A program made the translations under genes and the position numbers. Positions 1-13,977 of a DNA stretch of 58,046 bases are shown one piece after another (positions within the stretch are counted from its first letter, which is position 1; each line of letters begins with the position of its first letter). The notes under the pieces were generated by a model. The model did no database searches. It saw only the letters and a list, made by a program, of their open reading frames with translations, and was not told the origin of the DNA. This stretch comes from Acidimicrobiaceae bacterium (GTDB taxonomy: Bacteria > Actinomycetota > Acidimicrobiia > Acidimicrobiales > Aldehydirespiratoraceae): positions 1-58,046 of the forward strand of contig JAPPLH010000151.1 in assembly GCA_028819505.1 (NCBI GenBank), written 5' to 3'.

Positions 1-64
1 CTTTTCCGCGGACCCGCAACCACCGCAGCCGCACCTTCGTGAACGATCAGGGCTAGTTGTAGGT

Positions 65-365
65 TCACGTGAGGTTGCTGGCGCGTGATGCCGGTGGGCC
101 GCCTATGGCGGTGTGGCGTCGGCGATGGTTGTAGTCGTGGACCCAGCGTCGGAGGCGGATGCGGCGCTCGGACTCGGATCTGAACCGGGACGTAGGCGAC
201 CCGGGAGTAGTCGTCGATCGCGATGTGCAGGTACCCACCGGCTGGCGCTTGCGCTTGGTCTCGGGGCTGCACGGCCGTGCACGCGTCAGCCGCCTCCTTG
301 GGGGATCTGGCGCACGTCTTAACGTCGAGGTGGACCAAGCTCGCCCGGCGAGCTGCGCTCTTAGT
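65..365 (-). pseudogene. IS481-type transposase, C-terminal remnant
   Basis: Read on the minus strand, this stretch carries fragments typical of the IS481 (rve-type DDE) transposase family. A piece reading LVHLDVK lies just inside the IS5 boundary, a frame-shifted piece resembles the IDDYSR/AYV region, and the end reads HDYNHRRRHTAIGG-PPASR. The distance from the first catalytic region to the C-terminus is far too short, so about 100 residues of the catalytic domain are deleted and the frame is broken. It is the continuation of the N-terminal remnant on the other side of the IS5-like element. Both halves are non-functional. The outer end of the element was not recognised in the first 64 bases, where I see no gene. 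Confidence 0.7.
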
Positions 366-546
366 AGGGTGCTGAAATTTGGGGGTTTGGGTGGTTTGGC
401 TGTGCTGGGGCGGGGTTTGGGCCTGGTTCGGGTCTGTTGTGGGGGTTCTGGGGGCTGGTGCCGGGGTCGGGGTCGGGTGATGTGGGGCTCTGGGCGGGGC
501 TGTGGCGGCTCCGGGGGCCCCGGCCGGGGGTTCGGCCGGGGCGGGT

Positions 547-1767
547 TCAGGCTGTGGGCGTGTCGAGTCGGGCTATGCGCACGAGGTTGTAGGTGGCGGC
601 GGCGATGAGGAACCAGGACCGGTTGCGTTGTCGTCCCTTGTGGCGGAGTTTTCGTCCTCCGGCGATGGTCTTGATCCATCCGAAGGGCTCCTCGACGCGT
701 TTTCGGGCCTGCTGGGAGATCGTGTATCCGACATGTCGGGTGGTGCGCCGGTCGATCGCCGATCGGCGTCCGGTGGTGTTCTGGGCGACATGGGGCGTGA
801 ACCCCGCGGCGCGGGCGTCGGCGACGAAGCCCGCGGTGTCGTAGTGGCGGTCCCCGCCCACGGTGCGCCGCCGCGCCCGCGGCGGGGCTCTGTTGAGCAT
901 CTGCGCCGCGGTGTCGCGCTCGGCGAAGCCGTCGGCTGGGGTGAGCTCGGCGTCGACGATGAGCCCGTTGCGGTTCTCGGTGAGCAGATGCCCCATGAAG
1001 CACAGCGAAGCGCCGGTCCCTGAGGACTTGCGGTACAGCTTCGCCTCGGGATCCGTCACCGACACGTGGGTGTCGTTGCAGCGCCGCTCGCCGCGCCAGT
1101 CCACCTCGCGATTGCGGCCCTTCGGCTCGGAGCCCTTCGACTCGCGGCCCTTCGGCTTGCGGCCTTTCGGCTTGGAGCCCTTCGGCTCGCGGCCCTTCGG
1201 CTCGGGGCCGCCCGCGTCGGCCGGCCCGGACCCGGCGCCCCCGGACCCGGCGCCCCCGGACCCGGGATCCTGCGGGGAGGCCCTGGGCTTGAAGCTCTTG
1301 TGAGACGCCCAAGCCTCCAACAGCGTGCCGTCCACACTGAAATGCGCGCTCGAGCAGTACCGGCGCAGCCTCGCCTGGTCTGTCACCGCGGCGAAGAACC
1401 GGTCCGCGATCTCATGGTCCAACAACCGCTGCCGGTTCTTGGAGAACGTCGACGCGTCGAAGCCGCGCTCGTCGATGCGCAGCCCCAAGAACCACTTGAA
1501 CAACATGTCATAGTTCAGCCGCTCACAGAACGCCCGCTCAGAGCGCATCGAGTACAGCGCCATCAGAACCGACGCCTTCAACAGCATCTCAGGCGGCACG
1601 CTCGGACGGCCCCGAGGCGGATACATCGCCGCCAACTCCGCGTCGAGGCCCGCCAGCACCGCATCCACCACCGCCTTGATCCGCCGGATCGGATGACCCT
1701 CACCGATCAGATCCTCCGCCGACAGAGTCGAAAACATCGCCGTCTGGGCATCAACCGTTCCACGCAT
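547..1767 (-). CDS. IS5-family transposase
   Basis: DDE transposase of the IS5/IS1182-like group, which would catalyse cut-and-paste movement of the surrounding element. The start chosen begins MRGTVDAQTAMF, as in relatives; an upstream in-frame start at 1827 adds 20 unconserved residues. The N-terminal DUF772-type region (GHPIRRIKAVVDAVL, then GRPSVPPEMLLKA, then YNLLF-like YDMLFKWFLGL) is intact. Catalytic candidates are the Asp of SVDGTLLEAW, the Asp of GGDRHYDT and the Glu of VEEPFGWIKT. The frame is open throughout, so it may be active. A low-complexity Gly/Ser then Pro-Lys-Gly repeat linker is inserted after SFKPRA, between the first and second catalytic Asp. Confidence 0.8.
   Translation of the reverse strand: MRGTVDAQTAMFSTLSAEDLIGEGHPIRRIKAVVDAVLAGLDAELAAMYPPRGRPSVPPEMLLKASVLMALYSMRSERAFCERLNYDMLFKWFLGLRIDERGFDASTFSKNRQRLLDHEIADRFFAAVTDQARLRRYCSSAHFSVDGTLLEAWASHKSFKPRASPQDPGSGGAGSGGAGSGPADAGGPEPKGREPKGSKPKGRKPKGRESKGSEPKGRNREVDWRGERRCNDTHVSVTDPEAKLYRKSSGTGASLCFMGHLLTENRNGLIVDAELTPADGFAERDTAAQMLNRAPPRARRRTVGGDRHYDTAGFVADARAAGFTPHVAQNTTGRRSAIDRRTTRHVGYTISQQARKRVEEPFGWIKTIAGGRKLRHKGRQRNRSWFLIAAATYNLVRIARLDTPTA
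1115..1270 (-). repeat. two 15-bp tandem repeats inside the transposase gene
   Basis: At 1115-1204 there are six near-identical 15-bp units of the type CGGCCCTTCGGCTCG, encoding (E/S/R)PKGR-like pentapeptides on the minus strand. At 1226-1270 there are three units of the type CCGGACCCGGCGCCC, encoding Gly/Ser-rich sequence. Unit length is a multiple of three, so copy-number change keeps the frame open. Together they form a flexible, basic linker within the DDE domain. Confidence 0.85.
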
Positions 1768-1830
1768 ACCAACATCATCCCACACCCCACCCACAAACGC
1801 GAGCACCCCAAACGACTTTTTCAGCACCCT

Positions 1831-2222
1831 GTTGGCGCCGTATCACCCGCCCGGTAGGCCGGTCGATCCAGGCGAGCCGGTTCAGCCCGTTGCGCTGAAG
1901 GATCCGCCACACCGTCGATACCGGCACCCCCGGTGCATGTCGACGGGTACACCGGCCCACGCGGCGTGCTGCGCCGCATCCGGCAGATCCGCTCCTCGAG
2001 CCTCTCGGGCTGGCGCCTCGGCGACTGATGAGGACGCGGCGACGACCGGTCCACCAGCCCGGCTTCGCCCTGTTCGCACCAAGCGGCGCCACCACTCTTG
2101 CGACCGTGACCCGCGACAGGCCCATATGGCGGGCCACATGAGCCTGGGGCATCCCCGCCTCGAGCCGCCTGAATGATCAACAGCCGCCCAGCGGGCGCGA
2201 GACGTGCGTTAGCGTGCGACAT
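1831..2222 (-). pseudogene. IS481-type transposase, N-terminal remnant
   Basis: The minus strand begins MSHANARLAPAGRLL, the classic IS481-family start. It continues in other frames with PQAHVARHMGLSRVTVARVV (helix-turn-helix), GEAGLVDRSS, and STVWRILQRNGLNRL ending DRPTGRVIRR. At least two frameshifts separate these blocks. The sequence stops where the IS5-like element begins, and the remainder resumes on its far side. This is a dead element, not a gene. Bases 2223-2331 between it and the next gene show no feature I can support. Confidence 0.75.
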
Positions 2223-2331
2223 CGATCCTCCTGGGTGGGTGCGAGTTCACTCCCCATCACGAAGCGACCAACCTCTATGTCCAGAACACCTAGACTAGAT
2301 CCAAAAAGAGCAATGCCGCACAGCTGAACGA

Positions 2332-3009
2332 ATGAATACCCCTAAGACGCTACCCAATATCAATCTAGCATTAGAACTGCTTAACACTCATTATGAGTCC
2401 CATCGGTCCGCTCGACGCTTTGCAGAACTAACTAATCATACAGTACCATCAGATACTAAGTCATGGTCTGAAATACTAGTAACTTTGCTAACAGGCAAAC
2501 GCGGTAGAGCGCGCAGGAAAGGCTCAGATCTAGACGACGGCTCTGATGTGAAGGCCGCAAATGTATGGGATGCGATTGATACGCCGAGATTCAACGGGTG
2601 TGCGCCTGCTGGTCGAGTAAGCGAAACATCAAAGAAACCTTCCGATGTTTCTGCATTGGACGATATGCCACACTTGTTCTTTGTGTTGTGGGATATTGAA
2701 CCTGTCAGGAACGTCCAACGCTGCCGGGTGTGGGTAGTACGGCCATCTCACGACGATGTATTCCGTGAAATGGTAGAACTGTGGTACAGGAAGCGTGATT
2801 TAGGAGCGATCAAGAGTAACAATTTACAACTACATCCGCCCCGGAACAAGAATTCAAATGTAATCCGAAATGCATGCGGCAATCTTAGCTATCCGCTCTT
2901 GTTTGTTGCAGAATTAGGTGAACACGATCAATACAGCGCTACTCATCATGATCCGAGTGTACTGACCTTCGGACAGTGTCAATCCATCGATACACTACCT
3001 CTTGAGTAA
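2332..3009 (+). CDS. type II restriction endonuclease (possibly MamI-like)
   Basis: A 225-residue protein paired convergently with a DNA adenine methyltransferase; the two genes overlap tail to tail by 15 bp. A PD-(D/E)XK-type active site is visible: Asp66 in GSDLDDG, then Asp72-Val-Lys74. Blocks further on (HLFFVLWDIEP, CRVWVVRP, NNLQLHPPR, ACGNLSYPLLF) look like a conserved restriction-enzyme family. I suspect the MamI family, but this is from memory of general layout and unverified. Base composition is clearly AT-richer than the chromosome and codon use is non-actinobacterial, indicating recent transfer. Role: cleavage of unmethylated foreign DNA in the cytoplasm. Pairing with the methyltransferase is strong support for a restriction role; the specificity is unknown. 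Confidence 0.75.
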   Translation: MNTPKTLPNINLALELLNTHYESHRSARRFAELTNHTVPSDTKSWSEILVTLLTGKRGRARRKGSDLDDGSDVKAANVWDAIDTPRFNGCAPAGRVSETSKKPSDVSALDDMPHLFFVLWDIEPVRNVQRCRVWVVRPSHDDVFREMVELWYRKRDLGAIKSNNLQLHPPRNKNSNVIRNACGNLSYPLLFVAELGEHDQYSATHHDPSVLTFGQCQSIDTLPLE

Positions 3010-4962
3010 GCTCTTTGCATCATTGAACTCAGAATAGATGCCATGGATGCCCTCGTGGGATGCATAGATCTGTTCGAGATACCGACGTACTTGTGGTCCA
3101 ATGCGAGCGGCCCATACCTCGGAGTACGGTGGTAGAATCAAGTCCAACACTTCTTGGGCATCGATCCGGCGGCGCGAACTCGATGTTCCTCGACCGAGAG
3201 GAGCCGCCTGCGATCGAACTGATGAGTGTTGCAACAACACAAGAGCCACATATGGATCAATTTTAGGTTGAAAGACCCCGAATTCGATCGAGCACTGTAC
3301 TGAACCGCATGTTTGAGGGATAACAGCTACTCGAAACTTCCGTGGGTTGAGAAGCGAAACGATGATCTGACCTGGCAGAGCTGTTTGTCCAGGTGTCGAT
3401 GGCCTGTGCTTGTCGGCCGAGACCCAATCAATGACCCCTGTGTTGTCGACATGCAGGACTGAAACAAAGGCCTCTTGAGCAGCGTGTGTTGCCCGGCTCC
3501 GTCCGGCATAAGTCAGAATCTCCTCAGCTTGAACGCCACCGCGTTCAAGCAACAGCTCGCGCGCCTTCAGTGCACTATGGTCTATACTTGATGCGTCCAA
3601 TCTATTCAATCTACCGAACGATTCTATGCGTACTCGTTCTAGGGTGTTGGTGTTTGGCTTAGTCATACGGAGGCAATCGACTGTCTCCTGTGCTATGTGC
3701 GGCAGATCGTCACCAGACTCATCTGAGACAGGAGTCCCCTTACTCATCAGATAGCCTACATGATCTGCTCGAGCAAGGAAAACCCGTTTTGTCGCTTCGG
3801 CATGGCTCTTCCTGATGAACAGTATGCTGGTCTTGGCTGTTGTACCAGCCGGAGCAAAGGTCACGGATGGCAGACTCACGATTCCCTCTACGCCGATAGG
3901 CGTGTCTATACGCGGTGGACCGAGCAGGAGTTCTCGCATGGTCCTGCCATCAATTAGCCCATCTGGCAGTATGATACCGAGTACGCCGCCAGGACTCAGT
4001 AGCTCTATAGAGCGCGCCACAAAGGCAAGTGCAGGATCGATACGGTCTGCGCCTGAGAGGCGCGGCATGAGCTTGGCCGTCTTCGCGATGCCTTCGCGAG
4101 AGTCATATTGCTTGTCACCGAAGGGAGGGTTAGTCAGTATGAGAGAAAACCTTCCGTTGGTTGTTGAGAGCCAAGAGCTTGTAATCGAATCAGGCGTCAA
4201 ATATACCTGTGGTTGCTTTACTCCAGATGCCAGAAGGTTGACCCTCGCCATGGCAACAGACGAAGATGATTGGTCTGCTCCGAATAGAAGTTCATCGGAA
4301 TTATCCCGAGTGCTAGAGAGACTATCTCTCGCTCCATTCCGTAGACCAATCAGAAAACGTCCACTGCCACAACAAGGATCCCCCATGAGACCTCTAGCAC
4401 GGTCTGGGCTGGAGTCTTGAAGCAATAGCTGAAACCCAATCTTCACCATCAGGTCAACAACGTTTCCTGGAGTCAGATAAGTTCCCAAGCCGCCCGAGTT
4501 GTCATACCTGCGGCGAAGGAAGACATCGAAGGCTGTTCCAAGAGCATCAGCAGTAGTTCCATTGGTTGCATTTGGACTCCATAGCAGACGGGCTGCTTCG
4601 TTCAGAATATCTTTGCGAGAGATCCTGAGAGGTTCATCCATGGGCCATATGGATTGCGTAGTACCGTCGGGGGTGCTTGCTTGGAGACTTGGTAGACGAT
4701 TAGCCACACGAAAGGCAGCCTTTGCAATGTCTAGACCATTGGGTCCTTCGAACTCAGCTAAAGATGTTATGTTTGAGAACGGCCCGAATCCATCTATCTG
4801 TGCTTGAGGTTCACGCAGAGTTGCAATGCGCAGTAGGAGTAGCTTTGCCAGCTCTTCGATCGCAGAATTTGATGGACGTATGCCGCCGCGTCGATATAGT
4901 AGTTGGTGTAGACTGTCTAGCTTTCTTGAGAGTTCTAATAGCTCCATAGAAGACTGCTGCAT
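2995..4962 (-). CDS. type II DNA N6-adenine methyltransferase with target recognition domain
   Basis: A 655-residue protective methylase. SAM-binding motif I is DPCCGSGRF (195-203) and catalytic motif IV is NPPF (278-281), the gamma-type order seen in HsdM-like enzymes. The segment LGTYLTPGNVV (about 159-169) just before motif I is also typical. The C-terminal third (about 480-640) resembles a half HsdS target-recognition domain and ends in SSSRRRIDAQEVLDLILPP, so one chain both recognises and methylates. A good ribosome site (GGAGGG) precedes the ATG at 4962. The gene is AT-richer than the surroundings and forms a two-gene restriction-modification island with the endonuclease. The 182 bp between it and gpmA hold no gene. 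Confidence 0.88.
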   Translation of the reverse strand: MQQSSMELLELSRKLDSLHQLLYRRGGIRPSNSAIEELAKLLLLRIATLREPQAQIDGFGPFSNITSLAEFEGPNGLDIAKAAFRVANRLPSLQASTPDGTTQSIWPMDEPLRISRKDILNEAARLLWSPNATNGTTADALGTAFDVFLRRRYDNSGGLGTYLTPGNVVDLMVKIGFQLLLQDSSPDRARGLMGDPCCGSGRFLIGLRNGARDSLSSTRDNSDELLFGADQSSSSVAMARVNLLASGVKQPQVYLTPDSITSSWLSTTNGRFSLILTNPPFGDKQYDSREGIAKTAKLMPRLSGADRIDPALAFVARSIELLSPGGVLGIILPDGLIDGRTMRELLLGPPRIDTPIGVEGIVSLPSVTFAPAGTTAKTSILFIRKSHAEATKRVFLARADHVGYLMSKGTPVSDESGDDLPHIAQETVDCLRMTKPNTNTLERVRIESFGRLNRLDASSIDHSALKARELLLERGGVQAEEILTYAGRSRATHAAQEAFVSVLHVDNTGVIDWVSADKHRPSTPGQTALPGQIIVSLLNPRKFRVAVIPQTCGSVQCSIEFGVFQPKIDPYVALVLLQHSSVRSQAAPLGRGTSSSRRRIDAQEVLDLILPPYSEVWAARIGPQVRRYLEQIYASHEGIHGIYSEFNDAKSLLKR

Positions 4963-5144
4963 TGTGGACTTCCCTCCGCGTGGCGTACGAGACTGCCGTA
5001 TATAAACTCACGGCATTTAAAGCGATACTTCGTTACAGCGTGAAACAGTAGCAGGGTCGTGTGACAACGTGGTGGAGTACAGTTTGAATCTCTACGCGTA
5101 TGTGCAAGCCTGTTGGGCGCGCGCCACTACTCCACATGATCGCG

Positions 5145-5915
5145 TCAGGGCGGGGAAGGGCGGGAGGCTTGGGCGGCTACCTCGGCTGCGGCCGTGGCCG
5201 CGGCCTCCGGGTCGAGGGCTCGCTCCAGCGGATGCTTGGGCTCGATCGGGAACATGTCGGGGCCGAGCACGTAGTGCAGGGGCATGCCGGTGGGGATGTT
5301 CAGGCCGCCGATGTCGGCGTCGGAGATCCGGTCCAGGTGCTTGGCCAGGGCCCGCAGGCTGTTGCCGTGGGCCGAGACCATCACAGTGTGGCCCTGCCGA
5401 AGGTCGCCGACGATGGCGTCCTGCCAGTAGGGCAGCAGCCGGGCCAGCACGTCGGCGAGGCTCTCAGTAAGCGGGATCGTCCCCGGCGGCAGGTCGGCGT
5501 AGAGCGGCGAGCCGTTGGGATTGAACTCGTTGTCGTCCCGGATGGGGGGCGGCGGGGTGTCGTATCCCCGGCGCCACCGCTGGAGCTGCTCCTCGCCGTG
5601 GGCCTCGCGGGTGGCCGCCTTGTCCAGCCCGGTCAGGTCGCCGTAGTGGCGCTCGTTGAGCCGCCAGCTCCTGCGAGCCTCCAGCGAGCCGAGGCCGAGG
5701 TCGTCGAGCACGATCCTGGTCGTCTCCGTGGCCCGTCGCAGGACTGACGTGTGTACCGCGGTCGGCAGCAGGCCGGCGCCGGCCAGCATCTCGGCGGCCT
5801 GGTGGGCCTCGGCCCGGCCGGCCTCGTCCAACCCGCAGTCGTACCAGCCGGTGAAGAGGTTCCTGTCGTTCCATTCGCTGCGGCCGTGGCGCAGGAGAAT
5901 CAGGTCGTGGGCCAT
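5145..5915 (-). CDS. gpmA: 2,3-bisphosphoglycerate-dependent phosphoglycerate mutase
   Basis: Interconverts 3- and 2-phosphoglycerate in glycolysis and gluconeogenesis. The start MAHDLILLRHGRSEWN at 5915 gives 256 residues, near the usual 230-250; a longer frame to 5987 adds 24 residues without family support and runs into the dnaK control region. The phosphohistidine motif is LLRHG, the substrate region is NLFTGWYD, NERHYGDLTG follows, and the second catalytic His lies in VSAHGNSLRAL. A short Ala-rich tail follows the conserved end. It is transcribed divergently from dnaK. Confidence 0.95.
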   Translation of the reverse strand: MAHDLILLRHGRSEWNDRNLFTGWYDCGLDEAGRAEAHQAAEMLAGAGLLPTAVHTSVLRRATETTRIVLDDLGLGSLEARRSWRLNERHYGDLTGLDKAATREAHGEEQLQRWRRGYDTPPPPIRDDNEFNPNGSPLYADLPPGTIPLTESLADVLARLLPYWQDAIVGDLRQGHTVMVSAHGNSLRALAKHLDRISDADIGGLNIPTGMPLHYVLGPDMFPIEPKHPLERALDPEAAATAAAEVAAQASRPSPP

Positions 5916-5949
5916 GGCCGCCAAAGGTACCCGGCTCGGCTCCCGGCAA

Positions 5950-5970
5950 GTTGATAAGGACAGACTCAAG
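5950..5970 (+). promoter_or_regulatory. HAIR-type HspR operator
   Basis: The HspR-associated inverted repeat consensus in actinobacteria is CTTGAGT-N7-ACTCAAG. Here the right half ACTCAAG (5964-5970) is perfect. The left half is GTTGATA (5950-5956), matching four of seven, with exactly seven bases between. It lies just upstream of the dnaK promoter, and hspR is in the same operon, so autoregulated heat-shock repression is expected. Confidence 0.65.
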
Positions 5971-5977
5971 TTTTCTG

Positions 5978-6006
5978 TTGTCAACACGAATGAACTTCGC
6001 TACACT
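5978..6006 (+). promoter_or_regulatory. dnaK operon promoter
   Basis: A -35 TTGTCA (5978-5983), 17-bp spacing and a -10 TACACT (6001-6006) give a good housekeeping-type promoter 46 bp upstream of the dnaK ATG. The HAIR element begins 28 bp upstream of the -35, so bound HspR would flank the promoter. Confidence 0.6.
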
Positions 6007-6051
6007 GTGCATTCTAGGTTAGGCAAGACATGAACGAAAGGAAGCCTCACC

Positions 6052-7877
<1,826 letters not shown>

Positions 7878-7881
<4 letters not shown>

Positions 7882-8483
7882 GCGCGTCGTCCCCCGGCCT
7901 CAGCGAGTTGGAGGCTGTCTCCGGCGAGTCCGACGAGCCCGCCGCGTCCGGCGCGGGCAGCGGCGAGGCGGCTGAAGACGAGTCGGGTGAGTCCGGCGAG
8001 GCGGCCGAATCTGCGACCGGTGAGCCCGTCGAAGGCCGGGACGCCGGTGACGCCGAACCCGACCTGGCCGCGGTGGTCGCGGAGCGAGACGCCTACCTGG
8101 AGGACCTCCAGCGGGTCACCGCGGAGTTCACCAACTTCCGGCGCCAGACGATGAAGCGCAACACCGAACTGGTCGCGCAGGCGGCCTCGAGGCTGGCCAG
8201 AGAACTGCTGGTCGTCCTCGACGCGTGCGAGGCCGCGGTCAGCCAGGGTGTGGAGGGCATCGAGGCCCTGCAGTCGCAGCTGCTGGGCGTGCTGTCCGCG
8301 GAGGGCCTGACCGTGCTCGGAGCGGTCGACGAGCCCTTCGATCCCGGCTTCCACGAGGCGGTCATGAGCGAGGACTCCGGCGACGACTGCCAGGACGCCC
8401 CGGTCGTGGCCGAGGTGCTGCGCACCGGCTACGCGTGGAACGGCCGGGTACTGCGGCCGGCCATGGTGAAGGTGCGCGGCTAG
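7878..8483 (+). CDS. grpE: nucleotide exchange factor GrpE
   Basis: Releases ADP from DnaK. 201 residues: an acidic, disordered first 55 residues (rich in Gly, Glu, Ser, Ala), then the dimerising helix [19 protein letters not shown] and NFRRQTMKR. The beta domain carries [10 protein letters not shown] and [20 protein letters not shown], the family C-terminal signature. The GTG start overlaps the dnaK stop (GTGA), so translation is probably coupled. Upstream starts are ruled out by the dnaK frame. Confidence 0.93.
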
Positions 8484-8496
8484 GGAGGGAGTTGAG

Positions 8497-9591
8497 GTGG
8501 AGCCCCAGCGGGAGTGGTTCGAGAAGGACTACTACAAGATCCTCGGCGTGGCCGAGAACGCCTCGGCCTCCGACATCACCAAGGCCTACCGCGGGCTGGC
8601 CAAGAAGCTGCACCCCGACGCCAATCCGGGCGACCAGGCCGTCGAGGGGCGCTTCAAGGAGGTGGCCTCGGCCTACGACGTGCTCGGCGACGGCTCCAAG
8701 CGCAAGGCCTACGACGAGGTGCGCCGGCTCGGTCCCATGGCGGGCCCGGGCGGCCCGGGCCCGGACGGGGGCTTCAACGTGAACTTCGAGCAGATGGGCG
8801 ATCTCGGCAACCTCTTCGGCGATCTCTTCGGTCGGCGCCGCCGCGGCAGCCCGGGCCAGCGGGGCGCCGACATGGAGACGGAGGTGAAGCTCGAGTTCGC
8901 CGACGCCGTGTCGGGGACCACGATCGGCGTGCCCGTGACCGGCGAGGCCCGTTGCCGCGCCTGCAACGGACTGGGCGCCAAGCCGCCGGCCAAGCCGCAG
9001 CCGTGCCCGACTTGTTCGGGCAGCGGCGTGAACGACGAGAACCAGGGCCTGTTCTCCTTCAGCCGGCCCTGCGCGCCCTGCGCGGGCCGGGGAACCGTCA
9101 TTGAGAATCCCTGCTCCTCCTGCGGCGGCCGGGGCATGGAGCGCCGCCGCCGCGAGGTCAAGGCCCGCATCCCGGCCGGGGTGGCCGACGGGCAGCGGAT
9201 CAAGCTCGCGGGACGCGGCGCACCGGGCCAGGGACCGGGCGGCAGGCCCGGCGACCTCTACGTGCGGATCCATGTGAAGCCGCACCGGCTGTTCGGGCGG
9301 GACGGCAAGAACCTCACTCTGACCGTGCCGGTCACGTTCTCGGAGGCCGCCCTCGGTGCTGAGGTGCCGGTACCCACCCTGGACGGCTCGACGGTGACCA
9401 TCCGCATACCGCCCGGCACCAGGACCGGCCGGCGTCTCCGCATCCCGGCGAGCGCCTCCACCGGAGGCGCGGACCTCATCGTCGGAGTCGATGTGGTCGT
9501 GCCCCAGAACCTGTCTGACGAGCAGCGGGCCGCGGTGGAGGCCCTCGCGGCCGCCGACGGCGAGGATCCGCGGGCCCACCTCAAGAGATGA
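8497..9591 (+). CDS. dnaJ: chaperone DnaJ (Hsp40)
   Basis: Stimulates the DnaK ATPase and delivers substrates. 364 residues. The J domain has DYYKILGV and the essential HPD in LHPDANPGD. A Gly-rich stretch GPGGPGPDGG is followed by four zinc-finger CxxCxGxG repeats: CRACNGLG, CPTCSGSG, CAPCAGRG and CSSCGGRG. Two beta-barrel C-terminal domains end in DLIVGVDVVVP. The GTG start is 13 bp after grpE, behind GGGAGGGAG. Confidence 0.96.
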   Translation: MEPQREWFEKDYYKILGVAENASASDITKAYRGLAKKLHPDANPGDQAVEGRFKEVASAYDVLGDGSKRKAYDEVRRLGPMAGPGGPGPDGGFNVNFEQMGDLGNLFGDLFGRRRRGSPGQRGADMETEVKLEFADAVSGTTIGVPVTGEARCRACNGLGAKPPAKPQPCPTCSGSGVNDENQGLFSFSRPCAPCAGRGTVIENPCSSCGGRGMERRRREVKARIPAGVADGQRIKLAGRGAPGQGPGGRPGDLYVRIHVKPHRLFGRDGKNLTLTVPVTFSEAALGAEVPVPTLDGSTVTIRIPPGTRTGRRLRIPASASTGGADLIVGVDVVVPQNLSDEQRAAVEALAAADGEDPRAHLKR

Positions 9592-9613
9592 TCGCAACCA
9601 CGGAGAATGACCG

Positions 9614-10045
9614 ATGACCGATGACCGGTTCCGCCGAGCCGTTTACGTGATATCAGTGGCCGCCGAGTTGGCGGGCGTCCATCCTCAGACGCTCCGCATC
9701 TACGAGCGAAGGGGCCTGCTCGCGCCGGCCCGGACCGCAGGCGGCAGCCGCCGGTACAGCGACGCCGACCTCGCCCTGCTGGAGCGCATCGCCGAGCTCA
9801 CCGACGAGGGGCTCAACCTCGCCGGGGTGCAGCGCGTCCTGGAACTCGAGCAGACCGTCGCCGAATTGAAGGAGCAGCTCGACGACGCCCGCCGGGCCCA
9901 CGAACGCCGGATGGCCGAGTTGGCGGCGCGCGGCTTCAACCCCGGCGGCATGGCGCCTGCCGTTCCCGCGAGCAGGGCGGTGACCATCTACCGCGCCACC
10001 CGCGCGCCGGCCTCCGTGGTCGAACCGGTCACGAGGGACGGCTGA
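9614..10045 (+). CDS. hspR: heat-shock repressor HspR (MerR family)
   Basis: 143 residues. A MerR-type winged helix (VISVAAELAGVHPQTLRIYE, then GGSRRYSDADLALLERIAELT) is followed by a short coiled coil (about 75-100) and a basic tail. In actinobacteria HspR binds HAIR sites with DnaK as co-repressor and shuts off its own operon. The HAIR-like site upstream of dnaK is the obvious target. It lies between dnaJ and clpB in the usual order. Confidence 0.93.
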   Translation: MTDDRFRRAVYVISVAAELAGVHPQTLRIYERRGLLAPARTAGGSRRYSDADLALLERIAELTDEGLNLAGVQRVLELEQTVAELKEQLDDARRAHERRMAELAARGFNPGGMAPAVPASRAVTIYRATRAPASVVEPVTRDG

Positions 10046-10047
10046 GC

Positions 10048-12540
<2,493 letters not shown>

Positions 12541-12543
12541 CTA

Positions 12544-12549
12544 GTACAA
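12544..12549 (+). promoter_or_regulatory. possible purA -10 element
   Basis: TACAAT lies just after the clpB stop and 35 bp before the purA GTG. No convincing -35 is seen at the expected spacing. It would allow purA to be transcribed independently of the heat-shock operon. Confidence 0.3.
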
Positions 12550-12560
12550 TCGCACGGTAA

Positions 12561-13870
<1,310 letters not shown>

Positions 13871-13871
<1 letters not shown>

Positions 13872-13968
13872 AGGCCGGGCGGATGCGCCACACCACGCCG
13901 CATGCTCACGGAGTGCCAAGCGAGGCCGTGGCCCGAGCGGCCCGTGAGCGCAGCGAACAAGAGCGGGG
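13871..13968 (+). repeat. 97-bp dispersed intergenic repeat, copy 1
   Basis: Starts at the last base of the purA stop codon with GAGGCCGGGCGG. It ends with the highly conserved core from GCGAGGCCGTGGCCC to AACAAGAGCGGG, ten bases before the purB start. Three further copies of nearly the same length lie at 23184-23279 (reverse), 39224-39320 and 47753-47849. The GAGCGGGG end may serve as the purB ribosome site. Confidence 0.85.
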
Positions 13969-13977
13969 CTCGTAGCG

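Larger units (their letters stand above)
366..1830 (-). mobile_element. IS5/IS1182-like insertion sequence
   Basis: The element is bounded by a terminal inverted repeat: AGGGTGCTGAAA at 366-377 and its complement at 1819-1830, followed inward on both sides by T/G-rich DNA. It contains one transposase gene. It sits inside an IS481-type transposase gene and splits it. No clean 4-bp target duplication is visible (flanks TAGT and GTTG on the plus strand), so either the ends are off by a few bases or one flank has changed. Family assignment rests on the transposase sequence. Confidence 0.75.

Noticed and set aside
1100-1280. Tandem repeats considered as a CRISPR array.
   Set aside because: Units are 15 bp, contiguous, without spacers, and lie in frame inside a transposase gene.
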